Notes: generated by a model from the sequence alone, not told the origin. Shown: positions 37,905 to 52,147, counted from the first letter of the stretch. The stretch: 64,000 bases of DNA from Strix aluco (GCF_031877795.1 NW_027436632.1:306001-370000); one strand, 5' to 3'. A program made the numbers and translations.

Positions 37905-37960
37905 AATGGTGGGACTGGGTGATCTTCAAGGTCTTTTCCAACCTGGACGATTCTGTGACT
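37905..37960 (+). repeat. CR1 LINE 3' tail
   Basis: GGGTGATCTTCAAGGTCTTT followed by CCAACCTGGACGATTCTGTGA, the plus-strand form of the CR1 3' end. Only the last ~55 bases are present, joined to the edge of the CpG island. Confidence 0.85.
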
Positions 37961-39324
37961 TCAGCTGGTACTGGGAGCCCTTCGCACACGCGGTTAATGG
38001 CGGCAGATGGATTCGAGCACTCACCACAGCTCACTGCCATGTGGATTTTGGGCCAACAGAGTCTATCACAAGCCAGGTCCTAAAGCTACCGAAAGACCCT
38101 GAGGCTACTCTGCACTGTGGCGTTTAGATGGCAGTGCCCCACTAACATCCCAGATGCAGAAAGTTTAAGGTAAAACCATAATGCTTTTGTAAAGTTGAAT
38201 ACATCTTTGGAAAAAAGCTTGCTTCCCAACTGTCTTGATGTCTTGTAATATCAGAGCCTTTCTCTGAGATTAGCACGTACATCATTTCTGTACTTTTCTG
38301 GGTTGTCTGTCTGTATTGCCTTTGTTGAAGGAAAATAGATTTTTCTCTTGCAAGATACTTTGAAGGAACACAAACTGAACTTTTGTCCTGAAGCTTCAAC
38401 AAACTCAGAAAACCAACGTTTGCTGTTCAGACACAAAGGTACTTTTAGCAGGACAGTCTTATCTAACCTAATCAAATACCTTCATACTATGGAAGTTTAA
38501 AAGTGACTTTATTTATTTGTTGAATATGCGTGACAGTACTTGTGCTAACATTTCAAAGTCTGAAAATCAGATGCTTCTCTAGGAGGTTGTGGTGGTAAAG
38601 CCAAAAAAGAAGAAAAAAAGTTTTCAAGCAGATTTGTTGAGAGTTTTTTTTAAACCTCTGGTCATGCTCTTGTTATTTGCAGAAGTTCATCGTGGCTTTT
38701 AACACTTTATGATCCTCACAGCACTGCTGTGATCCTAGAATCAGGAAAACTGTTGTTTGTATGCTGCTTCTGTGCTTTTCTCTCAGGTTGATAACCATCT
38801 ATTTGATGTGAGGAAAATACCGGCCTTTATTTTTTTCCAAGTTTAGATGGCTAATTAGCCAATTTTTAAAAAAATCTGTTTCTGCTGCGTGCTTTGGTAT
38901 TGCAAGGCTAGCTGTATTTGCCTACAGATGGGATGAAAGTTTTTTCATGGAGAGGTGATACCTTTCTTTAAATCACCTACAACTTTCAGGAGAAAACAGC
39001 TCTTCAAGCAGGAAGGTTTTCCTCAGGTGCAATTCTAATGTTAAATGGAAATGAAGAGTAATCAAGCTTATCTTGATTGCTTCAATCAGGTAAACTACTG
39101 AAAAGGGTGGGGGTGCCTGAGAAACAAGGGCTGTTACTGATGGTTGAAGCGAGATGGTCAGGTCGTGAGTTCTTATAGTGACTAGAGCTCAAATAGAGAA
39201 AAAAAGTATTTTTTGTCTGGAGAAGAGACAGTTCTGAAGTGCTATGAGAGCAGTAGTTCAGCAGAAACACTGTTGAACTTTTGCTCGAGTTTATGAATTC
39301 TAGTTTCCGATATTATTGTTATAA
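37961..39324. other. Non-coding stretch
   Basis: AT-rich, no convincing exon, RNA gene or repeat family. Confidence 0.5.
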
Positions 39325-39660
39325 ATGCAGAGGCAGAGCTGCAAATATCTTTTATAAATTTATTTGCAATAAGAACAAGTAAAAAAAAGTGTGGCACGCC
39401 GGGGGGCAGGGGGGGCTTTCTGCTCCCCACCGACGAGCACCAGGTAGTGCTGCGTCACTCCCTTTCATAGTCCCATCTTCACATGCGCAGCGGGGTCCCT
39501 TAAACTTTCCCGGGCTTTCTGGTGTTGCTGGGGTTCCTGGCAGGGGTTCCTCCAATCATTTTTCACCTGCGCAGTCCGGTGTTGCTGGGGTCTTCTGACG
39601 GGGGTCCTGCCAGTAATTTTCCACCTGCTTAGGAAAAAAAACCTCCAAACCCCTTTTAAC
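39325..39660 (-). repeat. Possible second ERV LTR fragment
   Basis: Contains a minus-strand AATAAA (39359-39364), a G/C-rich block, and an internal duplication: GGTGTTGCTGGGGT appears at about 39521 and 39580, each followed by CAGGGG/CGGGGG TCCT and a CACCTG motif. CATGCGCAGCGGGG resembles the other avian ERVK-type LTR at 36.1-36.6 kb in character. Ends are uncertain. Confidence 0.4.
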
Positions 39661-42600
39661 CATAAAGCCATGATAAATCTCCTTTAACTTATGTACATGG
39701 CAAACACCAACAAAGTCACCATATTTTTAACACGAATCACCACCATATTCTTCACATTATCTTCTTTATTTGAGAGTGTTTCTTGAAGGAGAGAACTGAG
39801 AAGACAGATTGGGATGGCTACTCTGTGAGTAATATGTTTTCCTAGAAAACAAGGTTCTTTTGGTTTTTGCTAGCTATTTACATAAAATTCTTTCTAAGAT
39901 GTGACTTGCATTTCACCTACATCATTTCCATAGTATTATGTGTAGCAGTGATTAAAGCCGATTATGTTTCAGAATGTGTAGAGTGTGAGAAGAGTTTGTT
40001 TCAAGGTAATGCTTTCCTTTGCTGTGTGTATTCTGTTAACTTTAAAACAGTTCTGTGTAGTTCCTGGGTTATAGAAAAGCCCAATAACCAATTAAATATT
40101 GTTAGTTGGGGCTCTTTTTTTGATGTGCATATGTGTTATCTGGATAGCATATTGAAAAAGTGAAATCTGTGTTCTTAGAGTCATATAGGGTGGGGGGGTG
40201 TTTTGGGTTTGTTTGCTTAGCTTTATAAATTGCTGGTATGTTCTAAAGGAATAAATATTCTCTGTAATATAAATGAGGTGATACCTGAGTACTTCTAGTC
40301 TGTTAGAGGGTATCACTGATTTTATGGAGATGGGCTTTATAAATACATAGGCTGTGTGTTTTCTTGTGTTATAGTCTGTGCATCTTGTATTTTAATCTTG
40401 TCTGTAGAGTTAATGGTAGGGTGATGTGTTTTAGAAAACACTTCTGGGAGAGCTTGTGTTTGATAAACTTACAAAATTCAACAGTCTGAATGCTTATTCT
40501 TGGCTAGAAAGTTGTTTTTGTACTCGCTGTAGGCTTTGCTGTCATTTTTTACCCCTTTTCAGCTGCTGCCCCTGTATTCCACAGGGGATATTTGCTTGTA
40601 AATGCCTGTCCCTTTTCAGTAGAAGGTGACAATCTTGTCTTATTTTTCACCCCTTACAAACTCTTCTTGTCTATTCAAAGTGGGCTAACTTTCTGCTCAG
40701 TGCACAATTCCTGTAAGTTGTTTAGGCTAATCTTTTAAATGTCTTTGCTGTGTCAAGTTTTGGCTCGATAAGTCAGTTCAAGTGTCTGATCATGTAGCTG
40801 TGGTCAGAAATACTGACCCAAGGGAAGAAGAAAGAACATGTTGTGAGGAGAGAAGAGGATGAGATGGTTTCTTTCAATATCCCCGAGGTAAATCCTGTAC
40901 CTTATACAGATCAGATCCTTCTCGCTTACTTAAACTGTATTTTCATAGAGTAGTTCTGTGGCAATTAAACCGGTCTAACCCAGGCTGAGGTGACTTTCTC
41001 CTTTCGCTCAGAGTCTGTGCTGAATTGGTGTTGAGCTAGATGGGTTTCCTGACTGTTGGAATATGTGCAGGCTCCTGAACACTGCTGGGGGTGCAGGGGA
41101 GAAGCAGAGCCACAGCTGTGGAGGGGAGAGGTGGGATGACAGACAGCAGTCTGGATTTAGACTGGTTTACAATGTACCCAAGAACTTGCATCCTTTTCCA
41201 GTATATCAGTTGGTTTAAGAAAGTTTACAATCTGTCTACAGTTTCTCTGCTTTTATTCTCCTTCTGCAATTCTGTGCATTGTGAAATGTGTACAGCTGGG
41301 TGTGCATGTCTGCCTGTCAGAGTTGTACACAGGCATACCCGTAACCGCGTAGATGAATGTGGATTCTAGTGAAGTACTTCGAGTTTCTATATTGGCGAGA
41401 TAGCTTGGAGGTTTTCTGATGGGGAGAATACAACTATCAGCTTTATAGGATCAGCTCTTACCCATAGAGGGATGCACATTAATATTACCACAGTTAAATA
41501 TTTTCATGATCTGTGTCACAGGCTGAACTCTGTATCTTAGGGGTATGGGGAAGATTATACGTTCAGATCTGGGCTTTAATACCTGTCCCATCTGTCGGCT
41601 GACCTTCTGGCACTGTTGGTTGTCTGTCTGTGTTTGTTTGAGAGAGTTCTTTTACTAAGTGGGGTGTCTCTGAGGGGCTGATATTTATGAGGAAGTGTGT
41701 TGCTGGAGTCATACAACAATGCTAACAATAAGCAATGTGCCTATGTGAATGGAAAAAGTGTGATATTTTAGTCTGTCGTTTTCTTACCGTGTAGCTTTTT
41801 CTCAGATGAATTATGTCTTGCAAGCTATTAAAAACTTCATCCAGAAGGATTTTTATTGTATTTTATTTGGAAAAGTGCTTCATGACTCTTGTTAGAATGT
41901 TAGAATATTAAAATGTAATGATTAAAGGAGAGTGAAACTTTAAACAGATTTTTGAAGGCAGTTTTGAGGAACTTTTTGTATATGCATGAAAAGTTATGTA
42001 CCAACTATTGTACCTGAACCTTTCTGCATCAACATACAAAATCTACTGAAAGGTGAAACTGCTACAGAGAAAATATAGGTGTGATACTCAAATATTATCC
42101 CCAGAACAGAGAAAAACTTATCAAAATTATTTTCATCAAACTTTGGATTTTTCTTACAAATGTGGAGGATCTTATCTGTGTAATGTACACTATTTCACTA
42201 GAGAGAGAATTTTGTCAGCAATTAGTTGTATATATGCATGTAGGCCCTGAAGAATATCAGCTAACAATAACATGAAATTCAATACTGGAAAGCTGCATTT
42301 TGTAGCAAATGTTCTCAAGATTTACTGATACATCGCATTATGTGGGCAGGTATATGGTAAGAGATAACAGTGACCAGTAGAAGGTGGGGCTGCTGAAGAC
42401 AGATTTCAGATGGATGGATTTAAACAAATAGTGGTTGAAGGGTTTTTTTAGTTGGTTGTTTGTGGTTTTGTGTTTTTCCTTTATCTCTGAATCTCATCGA
42501 TTTACTTAAGGGACATAATTCTATAGAATGTTGGTATTTGTAACCTAACAAGCTACTCTGAAATGTGAATGCATAAACCATTCATATTTTCAGTTGGTCC

Positions 42601-45600
42601 AGACTGTTGCTGCTGAAGCACTAAGCTTGCCTTGGTGGGCATGACTCTGGCACTGTGGTGTTGCTCTGTGTCTTTCTCGGCTGGCTCGCTGCTGATGGCT
42701 CTTAGCTCCTGGTGCTGCCAGTTGTAGTGGGCTCCTGGCTTCCCTGCAATCACCTGGTAGGATTTCAACTGGCCACTGTATGCTGAGCCAGCAAAACAGT
42801 ACTTCTGCTCTGCTGCTTTCCCAGGGAAGTCTTGAATGTTTGTGCCCCTTAATGGGAAATGAGTCACAGCTCATCACCAGGACACTGCCACCAAAAGACT
42901 AGAGATAAACTTGCACTGGCTTGTAGGGCAGGTGCGGTATCATCAGGAGGTGGACAGGTTTCACCTCAAATTGAAGCTAAGGTTAATTATGGTGTTACCA
43001 GCTTCTGAAACAGGTCAGTTAATGGGAACTAACTGCAGGCTTGCTGAAGCAGCACTAGTGTGGCTGCTCTCAATGAAGTGTGTCTCTGATCAGCTCATTT
43101 TCTCTCAGCAGGCTGAAAAATAGCCCCAGTATGAGTGCTTAGTCTACAGTCATGTTGATTTTGCTTTAGGTTTGTCTTTAGCTGTTGGAGATTAATGAAT
43201 CAAAATGGTGTTTGAATTTACAACCAGTCCTCATCACTTGGCAGTGTTATTTCTAGCTGTTCTCTGCTTGGCTTACCTGAGCCCATCAGCTGAAGGACTC
43301 TGCTATTCTGCCATGTGGGAGTGGGGTGCAGCCTTCAATGTCTAGGAACTAGTGAGGTGATAGCAGAGGGTGTTGAAACCTTTTTTACTTTTCCAACTGT
43401 GTAAGTACTGTGCTGTGTATTTGTTGCAACCATGTCCAAATCCACCAGTGGCCTTTCCTCTTCACTCATTTTTGCCCATACCACAATCTTCCCTGACCCC
43501 AGAAGAGGAGCCTCCTTTGATTCCACCAGCAGCCATCAGACACAGCGACAGTATGTTGGGGATAGTCACTGATGTGGAAGTGCAGACAGGACCTTAGATG
43601 CTTGATAGCGAAGCACAAGCAAAGGGTCTGCTTAGGAAGGTCTGTGTGTGCTGGTGTTTGGATAAGCAGCTGGCGTATGGATCGCAGGTTTCTTCAAGGG
43701 GAAAGCTAAGGTGGTGAGTTTGAGTGTCCCTCTGAAGTGTTGATCTCCTATAGACAGCCTAGATATTTTGGTTCTGTAAAGATTTGATTTGAACTCTGGT
43801 CCCTCTAGAGGTATTACACACATAATATTCTTTGCACAGCAGTTTACCATTAAGGTGTTTCCTTTTGGGGAAGAAAGTTGAGTGGAAAGTGCACTTGTTC
43901 TAGAGAAACAATCTTAAATTAAAAGAACAGTGATCTCTGCTAGCTAACACCTGAAGAAGGAAAAAACCTTTTGTGGTAGGTGTTGGTTCAGAAGTCTCTT
44001 GGGTCAGAAATAGTTGCCAGGAAGGTATTACCCAAATTCAGTGGGATATGCCTCCTGTAGTTCTTTTTTTTTTTTTTTTTCTTTACAATACTACCTTCAT
44101 TTTATAGGTAATATTTATTTTATAGGAAGTGCTGAAGAGGTGTAACTTGTTGATGTTTAAAAAGGGTTTTCTCTGACCTGAATAGAAGCTTCTACAGATG
44201 AATGTGTTGTATCTTTGTTATGAATAGCTTTAAACAGAGAGCATAAACACTTACTTTTCTCTTGATAGAGAAAGAGAATTAACCTGTTTAATCTTTGCAT
44301 TGTTCTTAAGTTTTATTTTGGGTGGGGGTGGGGACCCAACTCCTTGGACAGTTGATGTTGTGTAGCAGTGTTATTTGTTCTAGTTCCATTATGGCTCGAA
44401 CATGGCTGTGAGACTGGTTTTGGGCATTAAAGCCTGATCCTAATACCCTCAATGCACTATCTCTTATCATGCTGAGGAGTCTTTGCCATTAATTCATTCA
44501 TTTCTTGCAGAGATCGCATCTAGTTCTATTGCTTGCAGGGAAACTCGGAAGAGAGGAATGGATACTGATAATTGCTGAAACACCTCAATTCTGTGTGAGA
44601 GCTGGGAGAAATGTTCATATCCATTGGCTTTGTAGTAAGACCTTGCTGAAGTTTTTTCTCGCCTTTTTACACAATAGCATGATGTTCAGCTTCATACGGA
44701 AACTTAACATCCGTCAGAAAATAGTCAATTTGAATTGTAAACTTGAGCCCATGGCAGGGAACCCTCAGCTGGGCAGCTTCATCTAGCTGGTCTCCTGTGC
44801 TTGAGGCGGCAGAGGCTCACCCCTTTAGCTGGCAGGGCTCTAGGGAGGGTGTGTAGGTGTGCTTGTTTTTAACCCGTTCTTGATAGGGCCCATTGTTTGA
44901 AGGGAAACAAAAAATAAATAATTCTGCTCTAACATAAAACACAAGTAAATTACATTGATCCTTTTAATAATTGCTCCTTTGATGGCAGCATGGCTAGGCA
45001 GTGCATCCAGACATGGATAACAGCTGTCTGGGTGGAGCTGTGCTCTTGTGGAGACCCGCTGTCTCCGGGAGCTGAGCAAGGACAAGGCTGTTTGTTCTGC
45101 TGCTGTTTGTTCACAGTCGCTATTTTCCCATAGTCTGTGTGTTCCCATAGTCCTTACACTGAAATGGGGAGAGAAAAATTGAAAGCTAAAGAAACTCTCC
45201 TGATGTTCTCTCTATGCTTGCTTCCATTCTGGGCTTCCCTTCTGATATTTGTATATTTGTGCTGTTCTTCCTGGGTAATTATGAAGGGGCAACTCACAGG
45301 GGATACATGAACTCTGTTACAGAATGGAGAAGGGGATGAGAGCTTTGAAAGATACAGCGTGACATAAACACTGTTTTGGCTTTTCCACTGTATTTATATC
45401 TTCAAATTTAGAGGAAAAAAATACTTAAAATTAACTAAAGCCTACCACCATATTCTGAAGCAAAAATGTAATTTAGAGTAGTTGGAAAGGAGCTGTAAAA
45501 GAAGAGTACAGTCATAGCTAGATCTCATCTTCTTTTAGAGAGCTTTGTGATTTTTGGCACCTGTACTCAGCCTGGTGCATTGTTCATGGGGCTTCTTTGT

Positions 45601-48600
45601 TGTAGTTGATAAAGTAGACCATAAATAATTGTTCTTTTCTGTTTGAACAGTTGCCCAGTCAGGGAATTGGCATGTGCAAGGTAAGCAAGGAAGTAATGCT
45701 GACTTTATCATAAACAAGTCTTTTTTTTTTTTTTTTTTAAAAAAAAAAACCAAACAAAAAAAAACCTGAAAAAGAAAAGATGAAGCATAGGAGAATGACA
45801 AGTAATGGGCTGAGAAGTTTGGAAAAGATGAGGAGCGTTACAGAACAAAGTTATTACAATTCTGTAGTTTATGTGAGTATCCTTTAGGATTTCTCGCATA
45901 TCTGTGTTTGTACATGTGATTATGCATAGTCAGTCATTTTTGCCTTGATGACTGGCAAACAAATGTATGGGACAGAATCAACATCCCATACAAATATGAA
46001 AGTGCTTCCAATGACATTAAAATTGTTCTAACACACCTATTACGTATTCTCTCAGCTACAGGTAAAACTTGAGTGAGAGAATAGAAAGCAAGAGCGAGAG
46101 AGGAACAAAAATGAACAGTGGGAAAGATGAGTGTGGTGTTCATGCAACTGCTTGTAAATAAGGCAGTTCAGGGGCTGCCTGCAGGAATATATGGCCTGGG
46201 ATGGGTGTTCCAGGGTGTGGGGAAATACAGGTTTTGAGCGGCTGAATACAGAGTTTATTCTCAGGTACATCAAGTCTACTAAAATACAAATGGTTTCCAG
46301 GTGGTATAAATGTAATTTACTCTTTTTTTTTTTCTTTATGTTTTCTTTATGCTGTGAGAAAAGAAGAAAATGGCAATTGTGCAAATAAGCCCACAGTCTG
46401 TGGGAGCTCACAATTCTTACTGTATATCTAGCAGTCACATTTATGTCTTTACTGTACTTTCACCTACCAGGTTCTTCTTAGATAATGTATATTTAGTCTT
46501 TTTCTATTAATAAATTTCATTTTAGTCTGAAAGATCTTTCTTTTGCTTGCTGTCTGCAGCAATGTAATGAAAGGGAGGTGCTCAGAGGGAAGGCTGTGAA
46601 GATTTGACATGTACTGTGTTACTGTCTTCTGAGATGATTGAAAATTGATGCAGTAGGAATTTGTTGCCAGGTAAGTTTTCCATCTTTGGAGCACTCTCTT
46701 TTCCCTGAGGAGCTCTTGGTAACCCCTTTCTGGGATGGCTCAGTCCACTCTTCGAAGAGAAGTTTCTAGGCGGTGTTCTTTGCTATTTTGTACGGGAATA
46801 TTTAATTATTTCAGGTATTTAGGAAATAATACTACTTTCTGCAAGGTTGCTTTTAATTATGCTCTCATCTGCCAAACTTCAGGAATATTTAATCCTAGTG
46901 TGAAACCAGGGACAAGCGTGAGCCCAAAAAGTCATTCTTTAATGCTTAGTGTTACATGATTTGCTGTATCACCTGAGCAAATGACCAGCACTTAAAGAGA
47001 TGAAAGAGTTACACAGCTAAAATCATGCACATCTTGAGAAATAAAAGAAGTCTGGTCATTTCAACATGGCCGTGAAAATAGTGTGCCATTTTAAGATAAC
47101 TGAGATAACAGAAAACTGGGTGGGGAAAAAAAAAATGTTCAGTTACAACTGTTGGGGGGAAGTGGAGGGAAGAATGGTGGTCTTCGCATGCCTGTAAATT
47201 TGCCAGGTAGTCCCCATAAGTGCAAGTATGCTTTTTGTTAAACTCCTGGTTCCTTCCCTTGATGGATGACCAGCAGGTTCTTAATGTTTCTGGGGACTGT
47301 TGCGTAAAGTATATGGATGATGACACTGAATGCGCTCTACAGTCTGGGTAAATACAATTTGTTGCAATGATCCTAGAAAGCAGTGGGTATTGTTGAGCAG
47401 AACTTTTTGTTCATAAATCATCATCATCAGCTTGAGTTAGGTTTTGGTGGTTGGTGTACTGTAACTGTGTCACTTCAGTGTGATGCTGCTGAAATGCAGA
47501 TTCTTGTATAAACTTGAGGCTTATGCAGGGCTTTCTAGCGGGCATGAGATCTTTCCACATGTGCCATACTGTATGAAGTGGACTCTGCTGTGTCGCTCTA
47601 CATTCTCTAACCTTTCTTTTGCATGTGGTCCTCCTGGCTATGCTATGTATTTCAAGGTCACCTGCCTGAGGAGCATAGTAAGAGAAGAGCTCAGTTCTGA
47701 AGCTCAGGGCTGTGATTTTCTAGCAGCAAAACTACAGTGATCTTGCTGCTGTGAGAATTGTCCTCGATGCGGCATCCACGTGTGCAGCAGTATCTATGAA
47801 TTGTCTGCTTTTGCTTTAGGGTTTCTTTCACTGCTCATAATTTCTTGAGGCAAAAAAACAGGAAGTAAAATTAATTTTTTGAAACATAAATAATGTGATT
47901 AGGCGTTTAGATGTTTCTGTGGTGTGTGATCTGTACCCCTAGTTAGTCAAGCCTGCAGGAAGCACCTACTGGCCAAATACTTGGTTCCTAACTGTGCTGT
48001 GCAAATCTTGTTATCATGTAACGGTCTGAGGTAGAATGTCGCTTCTGAGTGAAGGTCCCTCAGAAAGGCTGGGTCTAAAGTGATAACATAGACACAGATC
48101 TGAAACTGTTACTCTGCAGCATAGTAGTTGTACTCTCAGGTGCCTCAAATACTACATTCAACAGTAGCATGTTTCTATCATTATTTTCACCTGTAAGAAA
48201 AACAGAATGGGAAAAGCAAAAGCAGTTAAAATGATCTAAAATATTTCCAGACTGGAAAGGTAAAATGAGACTCCCCGCCTGGGAACACCTCTTTTCAAAG
48301 ACTGTTTCCCTGAGGAGAAGGTGTGGTGAGGGCTCTGCAGTTCAGGAGGGAACAGAAATGCCTTTTGGAAACTGTGTAGGATGATGGAGAAGTAGGGTTG
48401 TGTCATCACTGTGTTTTAAGAGACAAAAAATAGCTATTTAGCGATTTTGAATAGAAGTTGTTGTTCCTCTCCCCTGAGTTGGCCATGAGGAAGCATAACA
48501 AGCCTACTGCACCCTTTTTTCTTAATTTAAAGCTGTTGCAGAGCACTGCAGAGAGGCTTTGGCTCTGGAGAGCTGGAATAAAGCACATGCTAGCGAAGGT

Positions 48601-50676
48601 TTGCTCTAGGGCCTTGTTTGAGCCCGTTCCTGTGACTGCCCTGACCCCTAGTGACTGCAGAAACAGTTAAATAATTAACAGATTCAATTGTTTTAAAAAA
48701 GTATATATCTTTACATAACATCTTGCTTTACAAGGGAGCTTTTATCAGCAAGTGTCTTCATTAGGAGGAAATTGTCAACATCCTTCTATTTTAAGCAATC
48801 TCTAAGTTCCCAGAGAAGTTTTGCTCAGTTTTTATTTTACAACAACCAATTTCTTTCTCATTTGAGTGTTGACTTGAGATGGATTTTGCTACCTTAATTA
48901 GGAAATAGCTTCATTAAAATATCAGTGCTGCTAAGATGTTGGGAGTTGATGGTTTAAATTTAGCCATATAAATTTGTTCAGGAATGCTGGATCTCAGGCT
49001 GGAAGCTTTGCAAACTTTTAATACAATACAGGTGGTACCACTGTTAATCTGTTCGAGATCTGATATGATGCACCTACAGGAGATGTCTGATGATCTTGAG
49101 AAGTACCATCTGGAAAAACATTAGTATGTTTTAACAGGTGTAAGGTGAAAGCAACAAATCCTTTCTTTCCCTTGGGCCTTTCAATTCAGCAGCAGACGAT
49201 GTATGTGCACACGTAATACCAAGGCAAGTTCAGCTCTCCTTCAGTAGCCCTCCGCCTTGGATCTTTGGCTCGTTATCTCAGGACTTATTTTCAAGTAGTG
49301 TTAGTTTCAACCAGTGTGGGGGATTTGTCATGCAGGGAGTATGTGAAAACACAGAAATACAGTCTTTAGGGCCCCGCTGCATGAATGTAGAATATCCTCA
49401 ATTTTCTTTGACTCCCCTTTGGGGCCCTAATGACAGAGACAACCAGACAGAAGATGATTAAGAAACATAGTAGGGGATGCACCCATGATCTATAAAGCAC
49501 ACGTATGTTTTTAATATTTTTATGGATCTTAGTGCTGTTGAGGCTGTGAAAAGGAAATGTTAGATAAGGATTTGATTACACAAAGCACCGTTCCCTGTGT
49601 GTTCCCCTGATTTCAGTCAAGAGCAGTTCACACCTCACAGGAACTGCTAATATCTCATTGACCCATGTATTTATTGTACAGTGATGAGGTATTTCTTACT
49701 AACTATGACTTTCTGGACTGAGCAATTGATGACTCAAGAGAACAAGATTTGTAATTTCTCTGCAGGAAGCTCCAGTGAAGAGGGAGGAGATAATGTACTG
49801 AGGTTGTGGTTCCACAACAATCCAGGACCAGCCAAGTGTCGCCCCCATGGCCGTGTCCTTCTCCTCCTGCTTTTGTCTGTCTTTCCCTTGAGCTGGGCCT
49901 CTCACTCAGCCCGATCCTGTGCTGGGCATATCGGCATGTCAAGATGCTAGAAGATTATTTTCTTTTGGCTTTGGCTTGTTGGGGTGGCTTTTTGGGGTGG
50001 GGAGGTGGGTGAAATTGCATCGGGAGGTGCTAGTTCTTTATGATCCCAGTTTGGAAAGGCACTCGGATTGTGTAAAGCATCTCTTCAGGTGCTGGTTTTC
50101 TGAGATCGCATTTAAAAGGAAAGGAGGACAGTGTAGATAATCCTACAACCATTCAGATGCTGGGAGCCCCAAGTTGTGCAGCACTGAATGGGCCTGCGAC
50201 TATGGCCCAAGCACACCCTGCACCTCCCGTCCATGGAAAAGTCACCCCGTTTTGGTCATTGGAGCTCTTACAGGACTTTCCCAAAGAAGCCAACTCTATT
50301 CCTCATTTCCACTGTCAGACAAAAAGGACGTTCACCTGAGAACCTGTCGCTGCGCTCTTAGGTAACGGCTAGGCCAGGCCTTATCTAACTGGACACAGTA
50401 TCCCTCTGAGTACGATTTTAAATTGCCTCAGGCAGACAACGTAGACCATGTTGCCGCAAGGCATCGGGTACTACAATTTGAAACTGCGATGTCTAGTTAG
50501 AGGGGAGGCGAGATGCTTAGTCCTTGATTTCAAAAAGGTGTTTCTTGTCTGTTTTTTTACATTTTCTAACTCTCAGCTAAACCAGATACTCTAGATTTTT
50601 CTGTTCTTCTCTCAGTTAAGGAAAGTGAGGCCTAACTGCATGCATGTTTACAATCACTATAGCCTCTATAAATTTC
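39661..50676. other. 11-kb stretch without a recognisable gene
   Basis: Intron- or intergenic-like sequence. I saw no exon I can assign, no ERV and no CR1. Homopolymers include T17 at 44064-44080 and the T18/A11 run at 45721-45749. The most coding-like pieces, both unidentified, are a 51-codon frame at 40798-40953 ending in a GAG/GTAAAT junction-like site, and a short piece after a TTTCTTGCAG acceptor near 44511. Confidence 0.5.
45721..45749. repeat. T18-A11 homopolymer palindrome
   Basis: Eighteen T followed directly by eleven A, then ACC and more A-rich sequence. Self-complementary and prone to length errors. Confidence 0.8.
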
Positions 50677-51052
50677 ACAGAATCCCAGAATCGTTCAGGT
50701 TGAAAAAACCCCTTGGGATCATCGAGTCCAACCCTCAGCCTACTCTGCAAAGTTCTCCCCTACACCACATCCTGCAACATCGCATCCAAACGACCCTTAA
50801 ACACATCCAGGGATGGTGACTCCACCACCTCCCTGGGCAGCCTATTCCACCGTCTGACCACTCTTTCTGTGAAAAATTTTGTCCTAATGTCCAGTCTGAA
50901 CCTCCCCTGTTGCACTTGAAAGCCATTCCCTCTTGTTCTATCGCTAATGACCTGTGAGAAGAGACCAGCACCAACCTCTCTACAAGACGTAGTTGTAGAG
51001 AGTGATGAGGTGTCCCCTTAGCCTTCTCCTCCTCAGACTAAAGAGTCCCCAT
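50677..51052 (-). repeat. CR1 LINE 3' fragment
   Basis: Begins CACAGAATCCCAGAATCG, the reverse complement of a CR1 3' end, followed by GGGATCATCGAGTCCAACC and CTCCCTGGGCAGCCTATTCC. It extends nearly 380 bases into CR1 before fading near 51052. Confidence 0.92.
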
Positions 51053-51170
51053 TCAAATGATTAAAAATTAGGTTTCCAAATAGAAAAAAAATTACATCAT
51101 GACCACCTGAGGTTTATGCAAGATACTCTCCATAAAGTAGGGTAGAGAGCTGTATGACTGTATTTCTCCT

Positions 51171-51235
51171 AGAACGATAGAATCATTTCAGCTCGAAGGC
51201 ACCCTGGAAGGTATCTGATCCATCCCCGTGTTCTA
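51171..51235 (-). repeat. CR1 LINE 3' tail, short
   Basis: AGAACGATAGAATCATTTCAG followed by AGGCACCCTGGAAGGTATCTG: a diverged minus-strand CR1 end, separate from the copy at 50677-51052. Confidence 0.65.
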
Positions 51236-51600
51236 GACAGTCACAATGAAGAAAAAGCTCCAAGGAAGAAAAACACTTTTACATTCACAGTTACAGGTGC
51301 CACCCAGATAAGTGCTGGATCCCAGAGCTACAGAAAGAAGCTTGAAGGGCTCTCCTCGCAAACCGATGATGTTCTGAGAATGACCAAAGGTCAGGTAAAT
51401 GCGAAAAGGGGAAAATGCCTGAGACAAAGATAGAAATCACATCTAGGTAACAGCTGGGTGTGAGGTTGGTTTCTTCAGAAGGCAATATGAAAGTATCCTT
51501 CTTCTCAGTCTTCCTCTCACTTTGATCTTGGTCTTTACCCAGTCTTTGATAATGGAAAAAAGAAGTTAAGAAAGATGAAACAGAAACCGAATGAGATATT
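51236..51600. other. Non-coding stretch before the env remnant
   Basis: No recognised feature. The 5' part of the retroviral element to the right (gag, pol) is not here, so its left boundary lies in or just after this stretch. Confidence 0.45.
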
Positions 51601-51603
51601 AAC

Positions 51604-52072
51604 TTGGAGCGAGGGTTATGTTTGTGTTTTCACAGATGCCAGCTCTCGCTGGGTTCCTGCTCGGTGTTTGGCCTGTGTTGGAACCTGTCTCAGGGTGAAG
51701 GATGGGTGGTCTCACAACCAAACGCCACCGGAAGCCCTGAAAATCCGTTCTCTACGTGCTTGGTAGAAATACCTGTGGATACATGGCCGAATCCACTGCA
51801 GTTTTGGCTTAGCAAACAAACTAATGCTACTTCTTTAGCTTTAAGTGGTCTTTTAACTGATGCCGATAGTGTTAGACATGCTATGTTACAAAATAGAGCT
51901 GCCATTGATTTTTGCTTTTAGCACAAGGGCATGGATGTGAAGATCTTGAAGGAATGCCTTATCTGAATGGTTTGACTCCCTGGGAATTACAGGATGGTTA
52001 AAAGAATTGTTAAAAGGAGGAATCATTGTAATTATTGTGATTATTGTGTTTGCTATTATTTTGCCATGCTAA
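51604..52072 (+). pseudogene. env: Env remnant, alpharetrovirus-like
   Basis: The first frame (51604-51921) has a short surface-protein part (GWVVSQPNATGSPENP, then WLSKQTNATSLAL) running straight into the transmembrane subunit (LLTDADSVRHAMLQNRAAID). The frame breaks just after that at TAG 51919-51921. A membrane anchor is visible in another frame at 52016-52069 (GGIIVIIVIIVFAIILPC) with a stop at 52070-52072. The internal deletion of most of SU and the frameshift make it non-functional. Confidence 0.82.
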
Positions 52073-52128
52073 ATTTACCTGTATTGGACAATTGTTGCAA
52101 AAAGGCTTACAAGGAGTTTAGATTGCTT

Positions 52129-52145
52129 AAAAACAAAAAGAGGGA
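52129..52145 (+). other. Polypurine tract
   Basis: Run of A and G with a single C (AAAAACAAAAAGAGGGA) ending two bases before the TG that opens the LTR. This is the expected plus-strand primer position. Confidence 0.75.
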
Positions 52146-52147
52146 TA

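Noticed and set aside
37187-37922. Several 100-218 codon frames on both strands in the CpG island
   Set aside because: High GC content alone produces long frames; composition is Pro/Arg/Gly-rich with no domain, and overlapping frames on both strands compete.
40798-40953. 51-codon coding-looking frame with a GAG/GTAAAT donor-like junction
   Set aside because: No recognisable family, weak acceptor, and the frame reads through the proposed donor to a stop.
42553-42877. Two overlapping ~100-codon minus-strand frames
   Set aside because: No homology that I recognise and no splice or start context; likely chance.
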